A DNA stretch of 42,994 bases from JAHIVB01 sp964574705 (GCA_964574705.1 CAZNOO010000015.1:1-42994); one strand, 5' to 3'; shown: positions 17,608 to 24,994, counted from the first letter of the stretch. A program made the numbers and translations. Notes: generated from the letters alone by a model not told the origin.

Positions 17608-18669
17608 ATGGATTTACAAACTTATTTTAATAAACTGAGTGGTGCAATTGTCGGAAGGTTTGCGGGATGTGCACTTGGAGCTCCAGTTGAATTAATCGAA
17701 ATTGGACAACTCTTAAACTTTGTTTCATCTGTTCCTGGGCAAGAATTCCCGCCTCAAGATTATTTTCTAAAAGCACCTAATCCAGATAGCCCTCGATATT
17801 TAGTTGGCAAAGGACGTCATTTTACGCGAAGTGAAATGACTTTTTTACCAACAGATGACGATATTGCCTATACTTTGTTATCACTGTTAATGATGGAAAA
17901 ACATGGCAATGCGTTAACGACCAATGACGTCGCTGCATTTTGGATGAAGTACTTACCACTGGAATGTACATATACCGCCGAACGAACAACTTTGACAAAT
18001 CTATTCAATGGCATTTCTCCAAGCATCGCAGCCATCCCCAACAACAACGAACTAGAGTATATTGGCGCAGCGATTCGAATCGATGGATATGGTTATGTAT
18101 TTCCAGGCAATCCCAAAGAGGCCACAAGGCTGGCTTATCAGGATGCTTCTTTGTCCCATCGAGACAGCGGAATCCATAGTGCAATCTATTTCAGTGCTTT
18201 AATATCTCTAGCATTTACATCTTCAAATATCGACAAATCAATGATTGAAGCCTTGGATTTCATCCCAAAAGATTCAGAGTTTTACAAACAAATGTCTTGG
18301 GCATTATCCGTGATGAAAGAAGTAAAGAATTATCAAATTGCCAATGGACTAGTAAAAGAGAGATTTGTTGGGATGAGTTGGGTCCATGCCATCAACAACG
18401 CCTGTTTGACGGTTTGGGGAATCCATTTAGGACAAGAAAACTTCACTTTAGGTATATCTGAGACTGTTGCGATGGCATATGACAATGATTGCACCGCAGC
18501 GACTGTGGGTAGTGTTTTAGGGGCTTATTTGGGAATAGATAAAATCGAACCCAAATGGTACCGCCCTTGGAATAACACGATTCAATCGTATTTGATTGGG
18601 ATAAACTCTTTCAAACTAGATGATGTCATCCAAAGGTTTTTCACGCTCGGAAAGAAAAATCTGACTTAA
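17608..18669 (+). CDS. ADP-ribosylglycohydrolase family protein
   Basis: 353 residues. The fold markers of the DraG/ARH family are present: GAIVGRFAGCALGAPVE (12-28), a metal-site TDDD at 82-85 in PTDDDIAYTL, SHRDSGIH with His184/Asp186 in the region where the family has an H-x-D-G-x-x motif, and DNDCTAATVGSVLGAYLG (292-309), where the family has D-x-D-T-x-A-x-x-x-G. The two-magnesium site is therefore probably intact. Such enzymes release ADP-ribose from proteins or small molecules, but several members act on other N-ribosides. The operon with a nucleoside hydrolase and ribokinase suggests a role in ribosyl-compound catabolism. SD AAGGAG 9 bases upstream. Confidence 0.88.
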   Translation: MDLQTYFNKLSGAIVGRFAGCALGAPVELIEIGQLLNFVSSVPGQEFPPQDYFLKAPNPDSPRYLVGKGRHFTRSEMTFLPTDDDIAYTLLSLLMMEKHGNALTTNDVAAFWMKYLPLECTYTAERTTLTNLFNGISPSIAAIPNNNELEYIGAAIRIDGYGYVFPGNPKEATRLAYQDASLSHRDSGIHSAIYFSALISLAFTSSNIDKSMIEALDFIPKDSEFYKQMSWALSVMKEVKNYQIANGLVKERFVGMSWVHAINNACLTVWGIHLGQENFTLGISETVAMAYDNDCTAATVGSVLGAYLGIDKIEPKWYRPWNNTIQSYLIGINSFKLDDVIQRFFTLGKKNLT

Positions 18670-18759
18670 CTTCAATCTCGGATTGAAATAATACATAACA
18701 AAAGATATGATTCGCTCGAAACACATTCAACACCTATTTTATTCATTACTAAAATCTAG

Positions 18760-18765
18760 TATAAT
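18760..18765 (+). promoter_or_regulatory. Candidate -10 box upstream of the GyrI-like gene
   Basis: TATAAT; the -35 region (TTTTAT, 17 bases upstream) is weak. Confidence 0.35.
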
Positions 18766-18878
18766 GAGAATGACCTCAAAAGTATTACTTACAAACCAAT
18801 GAATTCTAAAGCGTTATAAGAAAAGGAGATGTACTCTAATGATGTCTAATTAGGCAGTTACGAGTATACAAAAGCGTT

Positions 18879-19337
18879 ATGAGTCTAGAAATCAAGGTAG
18901 TGAGTTTAAATCCCATGCATTTAGCTTTTTTGTTTTCAGCTGCAGAATCCTTTGAAGAATCCTATGGTGGCGCTCATGAGAAAATGAGAAAATACTTAGA
19001 ATCTCAAGGTGAAGCAGAAAAGAAACAGTACTTTTTTTTGATGTCAATGTCTCAAGGCGCAAAGAAAATTTATTCTTATGTACTGTACAATGTAGTTAGT
19101 CCAAACGCTAAGACTGACCAAGGCGTTCAAGTCATTGAGTCGAAAGAACAACTTTGCATTCAACTTACAGTCCGCTCAATCGCAGAATTAAGCGACCAAG
19201 ATGCCCTTAAAGAACTGGAAGAGTATAAAAAAAATCATGATTTAAGAACGGATGTTTCTCAGTTCATGACTTTAATTGAACCTGCAGAAAAAGATCAACC
19301 AAAGTACATCGCTTACTTCCCAGTAAAGAAGAAATAG
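18879..19337 (+). CDS. GyrI-like / effector-binding-domain protein (tentative)
   Basis: 152 residues, soluble. The opening MSLEIKVVSLNPMHLAFL and the ending QFMTLIEPAEKDQPKYIAYFPVKKK (in part) resemble the first and last strands of GyrI-like small-molecule-binding domains ('ELPPMKVAYLR' ... 'EIYIPVKK'); the middle is divergent. There is no DNA-binding part. The start is uncertain: the only good SD (AAGGAG at 18823-18828) is followed by ATGATGTCTAATTAG (18839-18853), a five-codon frame that stops, while the ATG at 18879 has no SD of its own. The gene may be read by coupling after that mini-ORF, or its 5' end may be damaged. A hairpin terminator follows. Confidence 0.5.
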   Translation: MSLEIKVVSLNPMHLAFLFSAAESFEESYGGAHEKMRKYLESQGEAEKKQYFFLMSMSQGAKKIYSYVLYNVVSPNAKTDQGVQVIESKEQLCIQLTVRSIAELSDQDALKELEEYKKNHDLRTDVSQFMTLIEPAEKDQPKYIAYFPVKKK

Positions 19338-19376
19338 AGCGTTCATTTGTTAAATTGTTTTTATCAATATATCTCG

Positions 19377-19402
19377 CACTGAAATTAAATTTTCAGTGTT
19401 TT
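19377..19402 (+). terminator. Intrinsic terminator
   Basis: CACTGAAA (19377-19384) pairs with TTTCAGTG (19391-19398) around TTAAAT, then TTTT. Confidence 0.75.
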
Positions 19403-19427
19403 CTAATTCAAGCCTTGGAAGGAACAA

Positions 19428-19735
19428 ATGAAAAGACTGAAGTTTAGAAATTAGAGCTTCTTTCTTCGAACAGGACATCCGAGGATTACATTTCCAAGTT
19501 CATTGAAACAGATTATGAGTGGCTTGTTGAACAATATTCTATAAAAAGAGATAGCAGTGGAAAGTATTATGCGTCAACGACTTCGTTGTATATCGCAGAG
19601 TTGACTTTAGGCGGATATTATCAGTCCATTACAAATCTTTATGACTACGGGTATTGGCTAAAGAACCCTGGGGTCTTATCTCAATACCATTTTTACCAAA
19701 ACAATCATCTGATAAATAGATTTAATGAGGAATGA
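19428..19735 (+). pseudogene. Frameshifted small gene, about 102 residues if repaired
   Basis: The ATG at 19428 has a proper SD (GGAAGGA, 19417-19423) but stops after eight codons (MKRLKFRN, TAG at 19452-19454). A -1 shift at the AAA of 19448-19450 opens a frame that runs 95 codons to TGA at 19733-19735. Its protein looks coding: TSEDYISKFIETDYEWLVEQ, GKYYASTTSLYIAELTLGGY and ending NNHLINRFNEE. One added A in the GAAATTA tract would join both parts. I do not recognise the family. A bidirectional terminator follows immediately. No start codon exists in the long frame, so as it stands it should not be expressed as one protein. Confidence 0.65.
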
Positions 19736-19740
19736 CAAAA

Positions 19741-19770
19741 AAACTCTAGTGAATTTTACTAGAGTTTTTT
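19741..19770. terminator. Bidirectional terminator
   Basis: AAACTCTAGT (19741-19750) pairs with ACTAGAGTTT (19758-19767) around GAATTTT, with an A run before and a T run after. It serves the plus-strand remnant and can also stop the minus-strand lipoprotein operon. Confidence 0.85.
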
Positions 19771-19863
19771 CTTTCGTTAGGGAAAATGTCTAAATTAAGC
19801 CATTTTCATATATATGTAAATCATTTCTTTGGATATACTTTACATCAATAAAACGCATTGATT

Positions 19864-20832
19864 TCAATCTAGAAATGGTTTGAAAGCATCGATTTCATCC
19901 ATTTTAATCCAATAAGGATTGTATCCTAAATCAGAGGTTTTCACCGTCGTAAAAAAGAGATACATTCCATCGGGAGAGAGGGTTGCGCTTGAGTCTTCTG
20001 TATCAGAGTTTATTTGTGGGCCCAAATTTATTGGGGCAGAAAAGTCACCATCAACATTCTTATAACTGATGTAAAGATCATGCTGTGAAGTTCCCCCAAC
20101 AATCAGAGAATCAAAGATAATGTAACTCTCATCTTTAGCGATGGCAGGTCCACCGGTGCCAAGCGTTCCCGTATTTAATTCTTCTAATTCTTCTAAATCG
20201 TTATAGGACCCATTCATATATATCGAACGATAAATCTTTGTGCTTTCAGATCCGTCCAACGACCAAAGTGAAAAGTAAATATTTCTGTTTTCTGCGATTG
20301 TAAAACTCCAACCTAATTTTTTCCCATCTGGTATTGGAAGATCTATACTGATGGGATTTTGCCAACCGGATTCACTTCTAGTCGCACGGTAGATGGTAAA
20401 ATCGATTCCATCAACATTCAAGAAATATAACCCTTCATCACCACTTACAAATACTGGACAATTGATTGCTCCATCGATTCCATCAATAACTAGTTTTTGA
20501 GGGGGAAGCCAAACTCCATTTTCTTGTTGAGTGTACCACGTTTCGACTGTATCAGACTCTGTAATGTATTTTGACCAATACATTTCAGTTCCATCTGGTG
20601 TAAATACAGGTGCTCCGTGCCAACGCCAAGTATGATCAGAAAGGTACCCACTTGGTTCAAAACGAAGTGCGACATTGGATGGAATGACCTGGTTCATGTA
20701 GTCGAGTACAATGAATTCTGTTGTCAGCGAAGAAGTTGAAGTCGTCGTTATTGATTCAATACCTTGGTCGCATCCCAACAAGAGAAGCGCACTGATTAGC
20801 AATATGATAAGAAGTAATCCTTTTTTCCCCAT
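19864..20832 (-). CDS. Beta-propeller (PD40/TolB-like) lipoprotein
   Basis: About 322 residues. The N-terminus is a lipoprotein signal (MGKKGLLLIILLISALLLLGC) with the lipobox LLGC and Cys21, then a Thr/Ser-rich linker. The rest is a WD40-like propeller with repeated blades: FTPDGTEMYWSK, CPVFVSGDEGLYFLN, FTIAENRNIYFSL, AIAKDESYIIFDS and TLSPDGMYLFFTT, the 'SPDG-x-x-L-x-F' signature of PD40 repeats. It is predicted to be anchored on the outer face of the membrane and to bind a ligand or protein. The longer frame to 20862 is disfavoured because AAAGGA lies inside it, spaced about 10 bases from the ATG at 20832. It is the last gene of an operon headed by the BlaI-like fusion and is paralogous to the frameshifted gene just upstream. 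Confidence 0.82.
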   Translation of the reverse strand: MGKKGLLLIILLISALLLLGCDQGIESITTTSTSSLTTEFIVLDYMNQVIPSNVALRFEPSGYLSDHTWRWHGAPVFTPDGTEMYWSKYITESDTVETWYTQQENGVWLPPQKLVIDGIDGAINCPVFVSGDEGLYFLNVDGIDFTIYRATRSESGWQNPISIDLPIPDGKKLGWSFTIAENRNIYFSLWSLDGSESTKIYRSIYMNGSYNDLEELEELNTGTLGTGGPAIAKDESYIIFDSLIVGGTSQHDLYISYKNVDGDFSAPINLGPQINSDTEDSSATLSPDGMYLFFTTVKTSDLGYNPYWIKMDEIDAFKPFLD

Positions 20833-20870
20833 TTTAATTGATTCCTTTCGTGTGTAATACATTCAGATAA

Positions 20871-21844
20871 TTAATCGATATTGATAACGGATAGTTCGTT
20901 AATGCTGATCCAATATACTGCCCAGAAGACATCGGTTGTTCTTTTTGCGATAAAGAACAAGAATTTCCCGTCTCGGGAGATGATTGGTAAGAGTTCTTCT
21001 TCATCGGTATTTACCAAGTTCCCCATATTTACTGGAGTACCAAAATGACCAAATTCATCTAAATAGCTAATGTAGATATCATGATAACCATATCCATTAG
21101 GACGGTCTGTATCAAATACTATATAGCTTTCGTCAGGAGCAATGGAAGGAGAACTCGTTCCATATGAGTCGTCATTAAATCCAAGTGCCTCTGGTTCCCC
21201 ATAAGCCCCATTATTGTATTTTGATACGTAGATTTTGGAATTTTCATCTTCAAATGTTGAGGACAAAGTGAAATAGACATTCAAATTATTGGCTATTGAA
21301 AAAGCCCAATTAAAAACTTTTGAGGGAGGAACAGGAATATCAACTAATTCTGGATTTCCCCAAATATTGTCAGTTCTGGTTACTTTATAGATATGAAAAG
21401 TTCCTGAATCATTCAGATTCATAAAGTACATTTCGTCCGGATTGTCAAGAAATACAGGTGAACCCATTGAACCGGTAATTCCCTCAATTGTGAGCTTTCT
21501 GCTACTCTCCCAATAGCCGTCCACTTTCGTGACATACCAGATTTCTACATCATCGATTGAAGATATAATTTTTCCCAATACATTTCGGTTCCATCAGGAG
21601 ATATCACCGGAGGGGATTGCCAAAACCATGTAATATTAGCATTGCTTAGTTGAAATCGAATCGCGTCCGTACTTGGAAGGATCTGATTGAAATAATCAAA
21701 GTCAATTGTCAAAGTCTCACTAGATTGACCAGTTGTTGAAGTCGTTGTAGTGTCTTGAGTGACAGAATGAGTACATCCAACCGTTGTGAGTCCAATTAAA
21801 GTCATACAGATTGAAATTACGATTAGTTTATTGATTTTCAACAC
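20871..21844 (-). pseudogene. Beta-propeller lipoprotein gene with a single-base frameshift
   Basis: Two overlapping frames together encode a full paralogue of the gene at 19864-20832. The 5' frame (to 21545) gives a lipoprotein signal with TTVGC, a Thr/Ser linker and SPDGTEMYW, then runs off to MM-stop. The 3' frame, open from 21578, continues with IISSIDDVEIWYVTKVDGYW and all later propeller blades to 20871. The junction is TGGGAAAAATTATATC on the minus strand: six A instead of five would restore W-E-K-I-I-S-S, exactly parallel to W-S-K-Y-I-T-E in the paralogue. The start is GTG 21844 (or TTG 21841) with GAGG 7 bases upstream, overlapping the end of the BlaI-like gene by 17 bases. Either a recent pseudogene, a phase-variable tract or a sequencing error. 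Confidence 0.78.
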
Positions 21845-22775
21845 CCATATACCTCGAAATAACAAATTTAACCCAGTTTGACCAAAATTCTTCTTCAGTG
21901 CAACTAAATATCGAACGAATCAAATCTGGGGATTTTATATAGTCAATTAATGTTTCTTTTCCATAGGTTATAACAATATACTCTATGAATGTATATGTTA
22001 ACTCATAACCATCATTGATTTTGAACAAGTCGTCGTCGAGTGGAATTCGAAATATCGAATAAGCGTCTAAATCATTTTTTCGATTACAAACGACTTGCTT
22101 TATTTTGTCAAAAGTTAGCCATCCGCTTTCATACACCGAAACGCCTTGGATTAACCAAAATGGAGCACGTGGATTGATGTAATGGACAATCAACTGAGTG
22201 AAAACATGAAGCGCTGGAGCTTCTGGATGTGGACCGCTATAGCATTCTTTTGGTGCGAGATGAACGATTTCCCAAAACCATCCCGCTGTCAGCCAAATGG
22301 GCCCTTCTTCATATCCGAGTGCTGAGTAAAATGCTTTTTGAGTGGAGTAAAGATAGATTAACTGTTTCTTATCTAGCTTTATATTTAGATCTGATGATAT
22401 TTTTGAGTAGTATTTTTCCAGTTCAACACCTAAATATCGAATATGGTCAAAGTCATTGTGTCCAGCAAACAAAAAATGTTCGGTTTCATAATGAATGGAG
22501 TCTCCATATATTTTTGAAAAAAAGGACTTCATTTCATCTCTAACGAACGTCATTTCAGTTACCTTAGGGAAGTAATTAAATGAATTTTTCTCTTTCGTGT
22601 AACCTATGATGTTTTTCGATACCATCCTGGACAAAAACGTCTTGATGGTAGCTACGCTCCAATCATTCTGGTCTTGCAATTTTTCGATGATCTCTTTTGA
22701 GCCGATTGGATATTTGTCAAGGATAATCCGTAATACGGCCCACTCTGAATAAGTGATTGAATATCGGCGTTCCAT
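21828..22775 (-). CDS. BlaI/MecI-type winged helix fused to a degenerate peptidase-MA-like domain
   Basis: 315 residues, no membrane helix. Residues 5-75 form a winged helix of the BlaI/MecI/CopY type: ITYSEWAVLRIILDKYPIGS, then ATIKTFLSRMVSKNIIGYTK. Residues about 98-308 follow the peptidase-MA (gluzincin) layout: a predicted beta-strand and helix region, HVFTQLIVHYINPRAPFWLIQGVSVYESG at 190-218 (quoted here only to name its parts) and a closing SCTEEEFWSNWVKF. Where active members have HExxH and WLxEG, this protein has TQLIV/H198 and WLIQG, so the zinc ligands and catalytic glutamate are missing. BlaI repressors are normally inactivated through the gluzincin BlaR1; here a dead gluzincin-like domain is fused in cis and could bind a peptide or ligand. 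SD AAGGAG 5 bases before the ATG. First gene of the operon with the lipoproteins at 20871 and 19864. Confidence 0.75.
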   Translation of the reverse strand: MERRYSITYSEWAVLRIILDKYPIGSKEIIEKLQDQNDWSVATIKTFLSRMVSKNIIGYTKEKNSFNYFPKVTEMTFVRDEMKSFFSKIYGDSIHYETEHFLFAGHNDFDHIRYLGVELEKYYSKISSDLNIKLDKKQLIYLYSTQKAFYSALGYEEGPIWLTAGWFWEIVHLAPKECYSGPHPEAPALHVFTQLIVHYINPRAPFWLIQGVSVYESGWLTFDKIKQVVCNRKNDLDAYSIFRIPLDDDLFKINDGYELTYTFIEYIVITYGKETLIDYIKSPDLIRSIFSCTEEEFWSNWVKFVISRYMGVENQ

Positions 22776-22798
22776 GGTTGCTCCTTAATAATATCATC

Positions 22799-22808
22799 TA
22801 CATTTGTA
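22799..22808. promoter_or_regulatory. BlaI/MecI-type operator palindrome, site 1
   Basis: TACA-TT-TGTA, the core of BlaI/MecI/CopY operators, lies between the -10 box and the start codon of the BlaI-like fusion gene, 24 bases from the start. Confidence 0.6.
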
Positions 22809-22820
22809 AACGATAGATTA

Positions 22821-22844
22821 ATCTTACTATATGAAAAGTAAGAT
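22821..22844. promoter_or_regulatory. Operator-like inverted repeat over the promoter, site 2
   Basis: ATCTTACT (22821-22828), 8 bases, AGTAAGAT (22837-22844): a perfect 8-bp inverted repeat. Its inner 18 bases (22824-22841) match the classical mec operator TTACTACATATGTAGTAA at 13 positions, mostly in the outer arms. It overlaps the -10 box and spans the -35/-10 spacer. Confidence 0.6.
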
Positions 22845-22849
22845 GTCAA
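22821..22849 (-). promoter_or_regulatory. Promoter of the BlaI-like / lipoprotein operon
   Basis: On the minus strand a perfect TTGACA (22849-22844), a 17-base spacer and TAAGAT (22826-22821), 46 bases upstream of the start codon. It is one of the strongest promoters in the window and is covered by the inverted repeat of site 2. Confidence 0.75.
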
Positions 22850-22964
22850 TGACTTAAATCCAAAATCTTTGAAATAAAAGTGCTTTGTGTAGAAATACTG
22901 AAAGGAAACAAGTGTAATTTGAAGTAGTTCTTTTAAGAAGAGACTCTTTAATTTTTTAAAGAAA

Positions 22965-22973
22965 TGCTATAAT
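22965..22973 (+). promoter_or_regulatory. Extended -10 promoter of the divergent propeller lipoprotein
   Basis: TG-C-TATAAT 58 bases before the GTG start at 23031; no good -35 box. About 50 bases upstream lies AACA-AG-TGTA (22907-22916), one mismatch from the BlaI-type core. Confidence 0.5.
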
Positions 22974-23030
22974 TAAATCATATATAACGACTGTCATGGA
23001 TTTTTTTATACTAGATTGGAGGTGGATTCT

Positions 23031-24002
23031 GTGTCTGTCAGCAAAACAACTCTACTTGTTTTTCTAACTTTATTGATTAGTTTTCTAATGATTTCGTGTT
23101 CTTCAACATCTGAACCAACTTCATTCACAACGATACATTCTTCAGACTCAACCATTGAAACTGAAGATGAAGAGTTGAATAAGATCGTTTTTTACTCAGG
23201 AAGATCAGGCAATAACGAAATATACATTATGAGTGCAGAAGGAGATACCCCTTTTAATTTAACGAATAACGTTGCAGATGACTTCTGTCCTGCCGTTTCT
23301 CCAGACGATACACAAGTTGCCTTCGTATCTAATCGAAACGGTATTGACAATATTTTTCTCATGTCGATATACGGCGAGTACACTACTCAAATTACCGATT
23401 CTATTACGCCCGTTACTCAACCTTCATGGTCGCCGGACGGATCGAAGATTCTTTATACGGTTGATTACACAGAGTACTCTGAGATTTGGGTCGTGAACAG
23501 TGATGGATCCAATCCAACCCGTCTAACTAGCAATGATTTTAGAGATGAACGACCCTTTTATTCTCCTGCAATGGATTCGATATTGTTTATGTCCAATCGA
23601 GAGGGTAAATATAGAATCTACTTGATGGATATCGATGGTACAAATCAGAGAAAACTCTTGATTCCCTCTCTTGATGAAAGCAATGATCATTTTGTATTCC
23701 CCCAGTGGCATCCAGATGGAAGCAAGATTGTTTATTCTTTGAACGATTTAGTCAATCGCACAGCTTCGATTCATGTCGTTGACATCGATGGGACGAATGA
23801 CGTTGCATTGACTGATGAATCTGGAAGAAATGAAGATCCCGCTTGGTCAAGCGATGGACAATGGATTATTTTTCAAAGCGAAAGAGATGGAAACTTTGAA
23901 ATTTATATGATGTATCATGATGGTTCAATCCAACAGCGACTCACTCAAAACAGTGCATGGGACGGCTGGCCATCGTGGGCTTCGGTTGGTGACGATTCAT
24001 AA
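23031..24002 (+). CDS. TolB-like PD40 beta-propeller lipoprotein
   Basis: About 323 residues. A lipoprotein signal with lipobox MISC near residue 23 is followed by a Ser/Thr/Glu-rich linker and six PD40 blades. Each has the TolB-like pattern: IVFYSGRSGNNEIYIM, AVSPDDTQVAFVSNRNG, SWSPDGSKILYT, FYSPAMDSILFMSNREGKY, QWHPDGSKIVYSL and AWSSDGQWIIFQSERDGNFE. It is anchored outside the membrane; no TonB/Pal partner exists here, so the role is not that of TolB. The GTG start at 23031 is 5 bases after GGAGGTGG (23018-23025); the TTG at 23016 contains the SD and is rejected. It is divergent from the BlaI-like operon, which carries two more propeller lipoproteins of a different subtype. Confidence 0.82.
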   Translation: MSVSKTTLLVFLTLLISFLMISCSSTSEPTSFTTIHSSDSTIETEDEELNKIVFYSGRSGNNEIYIMSAEGDTPFNLTNNVADDFCPAVSPDDTQVAFVSNRNGIDNIFLMSIYGEYTTQITDSITPVTQPSWSPDGSKILYTVDYTEYSEIWVVNSDGSNPTRLTSNDFRDERPFYSPAMDSILFMSNREGKYRIYLMDIDGTNQRKLLIPSLDESNDHFVFPQWHPDGSKIVYSLNDLVNRTASIHVVDIDGTNDVALTDESGRNEDPAWSSDGQWIIFQSERDGNFEIYMMYHDGSIQQRLTQNSAWDGWPSWASVGDDS

Positions 24003-24143
24003 TTCTTTTTGGTCTTAACACCGTTTAGTGAGACTATTTAAACAAATACGCACAAATTCGTTGTGCAAATGCTTACATTAAACATACTTTTTTTGATATA
24101 ATGGGGCGGAAGAATAAAAACACCTGCTTGGAAAGTGAGACTT

Positions 24144-24779
24144 ATGAAAAACTTCAAGGAAAATGCTCTGATGAAAGCAATCGTTGCCGGAATGTATATC
24201 GGCATTGCTGGATTGGTATATCTAAGTGTCGATAATCACATTATAGGCGCATTTCTGTTTAGTTTCGGTTTGTTAGTGATTGTGAACAGAGGGTACTACC
24301 TTTATACTGGGAAAATAGGATATTTGTTACCATATTCTAAAGGTTATTTCGTAGTAATTCTGAAAACCTTACTTGGTAATATGATAGGTATTGCAGTGGT
24401 CGCCTATCTGTTTCGACTAACAGGAATATCTGCAGTTGTTACAGCAGGCAGCGATTTGTTTGCGCTGAAAATAGACCATGCTTGGTATGAAACACTCGCA
24501 TTGGCAATCTTTTGCGGAATGATGATGTATATTGCTGTGGACTCGTATAAAAACGTCAAACAAGAACTTGCAAAAGTCATGATATTGGTATTTGCAGTCA
24601 TGGTTTTCATTCTGTCGAAGTTTGAACATAGTATCGCAAACATGCTTTATTTCTTCCTAAGTGATACCTTATCGATAAAGGGCGTATTGTATATATTAAT
24701 CATGATAGTAGGAAATGCTATTGGTGCCATCATTTTGAATTTGATTGAGACCAAACTTGCAAAAAATACACTTGAATAA
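24144..24779 (+). CDS. Short formate/nitrite transporter (FNT) family protein
   Basis: 211 residues with six hydrophobic helices. FEHSIANMLYFF (near residue 160) is the FNT signature with the pore histidine, and FSFGLLVIVNRGYYLYTGK, KTLLGNMIGI and IFCGMMMYIAV match the other FNT repeats (canonical 'F-x-x-G', 'L-x-x-V-x-x-G-N' and 'N-x-L-V-C-L-A-V'). The protein is about 50-70 residues shorter than FocA/NirC, mainly at the N-terminus and in the loops. It probably carries a small monovalent anion such as formate, nitrite, hydrosulfide or lactate. The frame opens at GTG 24135, but GGAAAG is spaced 8 bases from the ATG at 24144. An extended -10 (TGATATAAT) lies about 40 bases upstream. Confidence 0.8.
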   Translation: MKNFKENALMKAIVAGMYIGIAGLVYLSVDNHIIGAFLFSFGLLVIVNRGYYLYTGKIGYLLPYSKGYFVVILKTLLGNMIGIAVVAYLFRLTGISAVVTAGSDLFALKIDHAWYETLALAIFCGMMMYIAVDSYKNVKQELAKVMILVFAVMVFILSKFEHSIANMLYFFLSDTLSIKGVLYILIMIVGNAIGAIILNLIETKLAKNTLE

Positions 24780-24805
24780 AACGCCTGAATACATTATTTA
24801 ACAAT

Positions 24806-24840
24806 AAAAAAAAACCAAGATCATATCATTTTGGTTTTTA
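24806..24840 (+). terminator. Intrinsic terminator
   Basis: AAAAACCAA (24810-24818) pairs with TTGGTTTTT (24831-24839) around a 12-base loop, with A and T runs at both ends. Confidence 0.75.
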
Positions 24841-24886
24841 TTTTGCCCTCATTCAAGAAATAATAATATTTTCTAAATGATAAATA

Positions 24887-24915
24887 TTTATTTTATTATT
24901 TATTTGTAGTATAAT
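24887..24915 (+). promoter_or_regulatory. Candidate promoter, degenerate copy of the composite type
   Basis: TTTATTTTAT, 9 bases, GTAGTATAAT: the same geometry as the three copies near 3086, 7049 and 9154, with a weaker match. It lies 80 bases before the start of the next gene. Confidence 0.45.
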
Positions 24916-24994
24916 AGATGAGTAGTTTTCCGTTTGAGAACCAATGGACAAAATACTTGCGGGATATTAAGTTCATAAAATAGGAGGCCTCCAG

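Noticed and set aside
22229..22543. Plus-strand open frame inside the BlaI-like gene
   Set aside because: It is an antisense shadow; the minus-strand frame carries clear domain motifs and an SD.
21828..22775. Active zinc metalloprotease
   Set aside because: No HExxH motif anywhere and the WLxEG glutamate is replaced by Gln, so proteolytic activity is not supported.
23031..24002. True TolB of a Tol-Pal system
   Set aside because: It is a lipoprotein in what appears to be a monoderm organism, with no tolQRA or pal nearby; only the propeller repeats resemble TolB.
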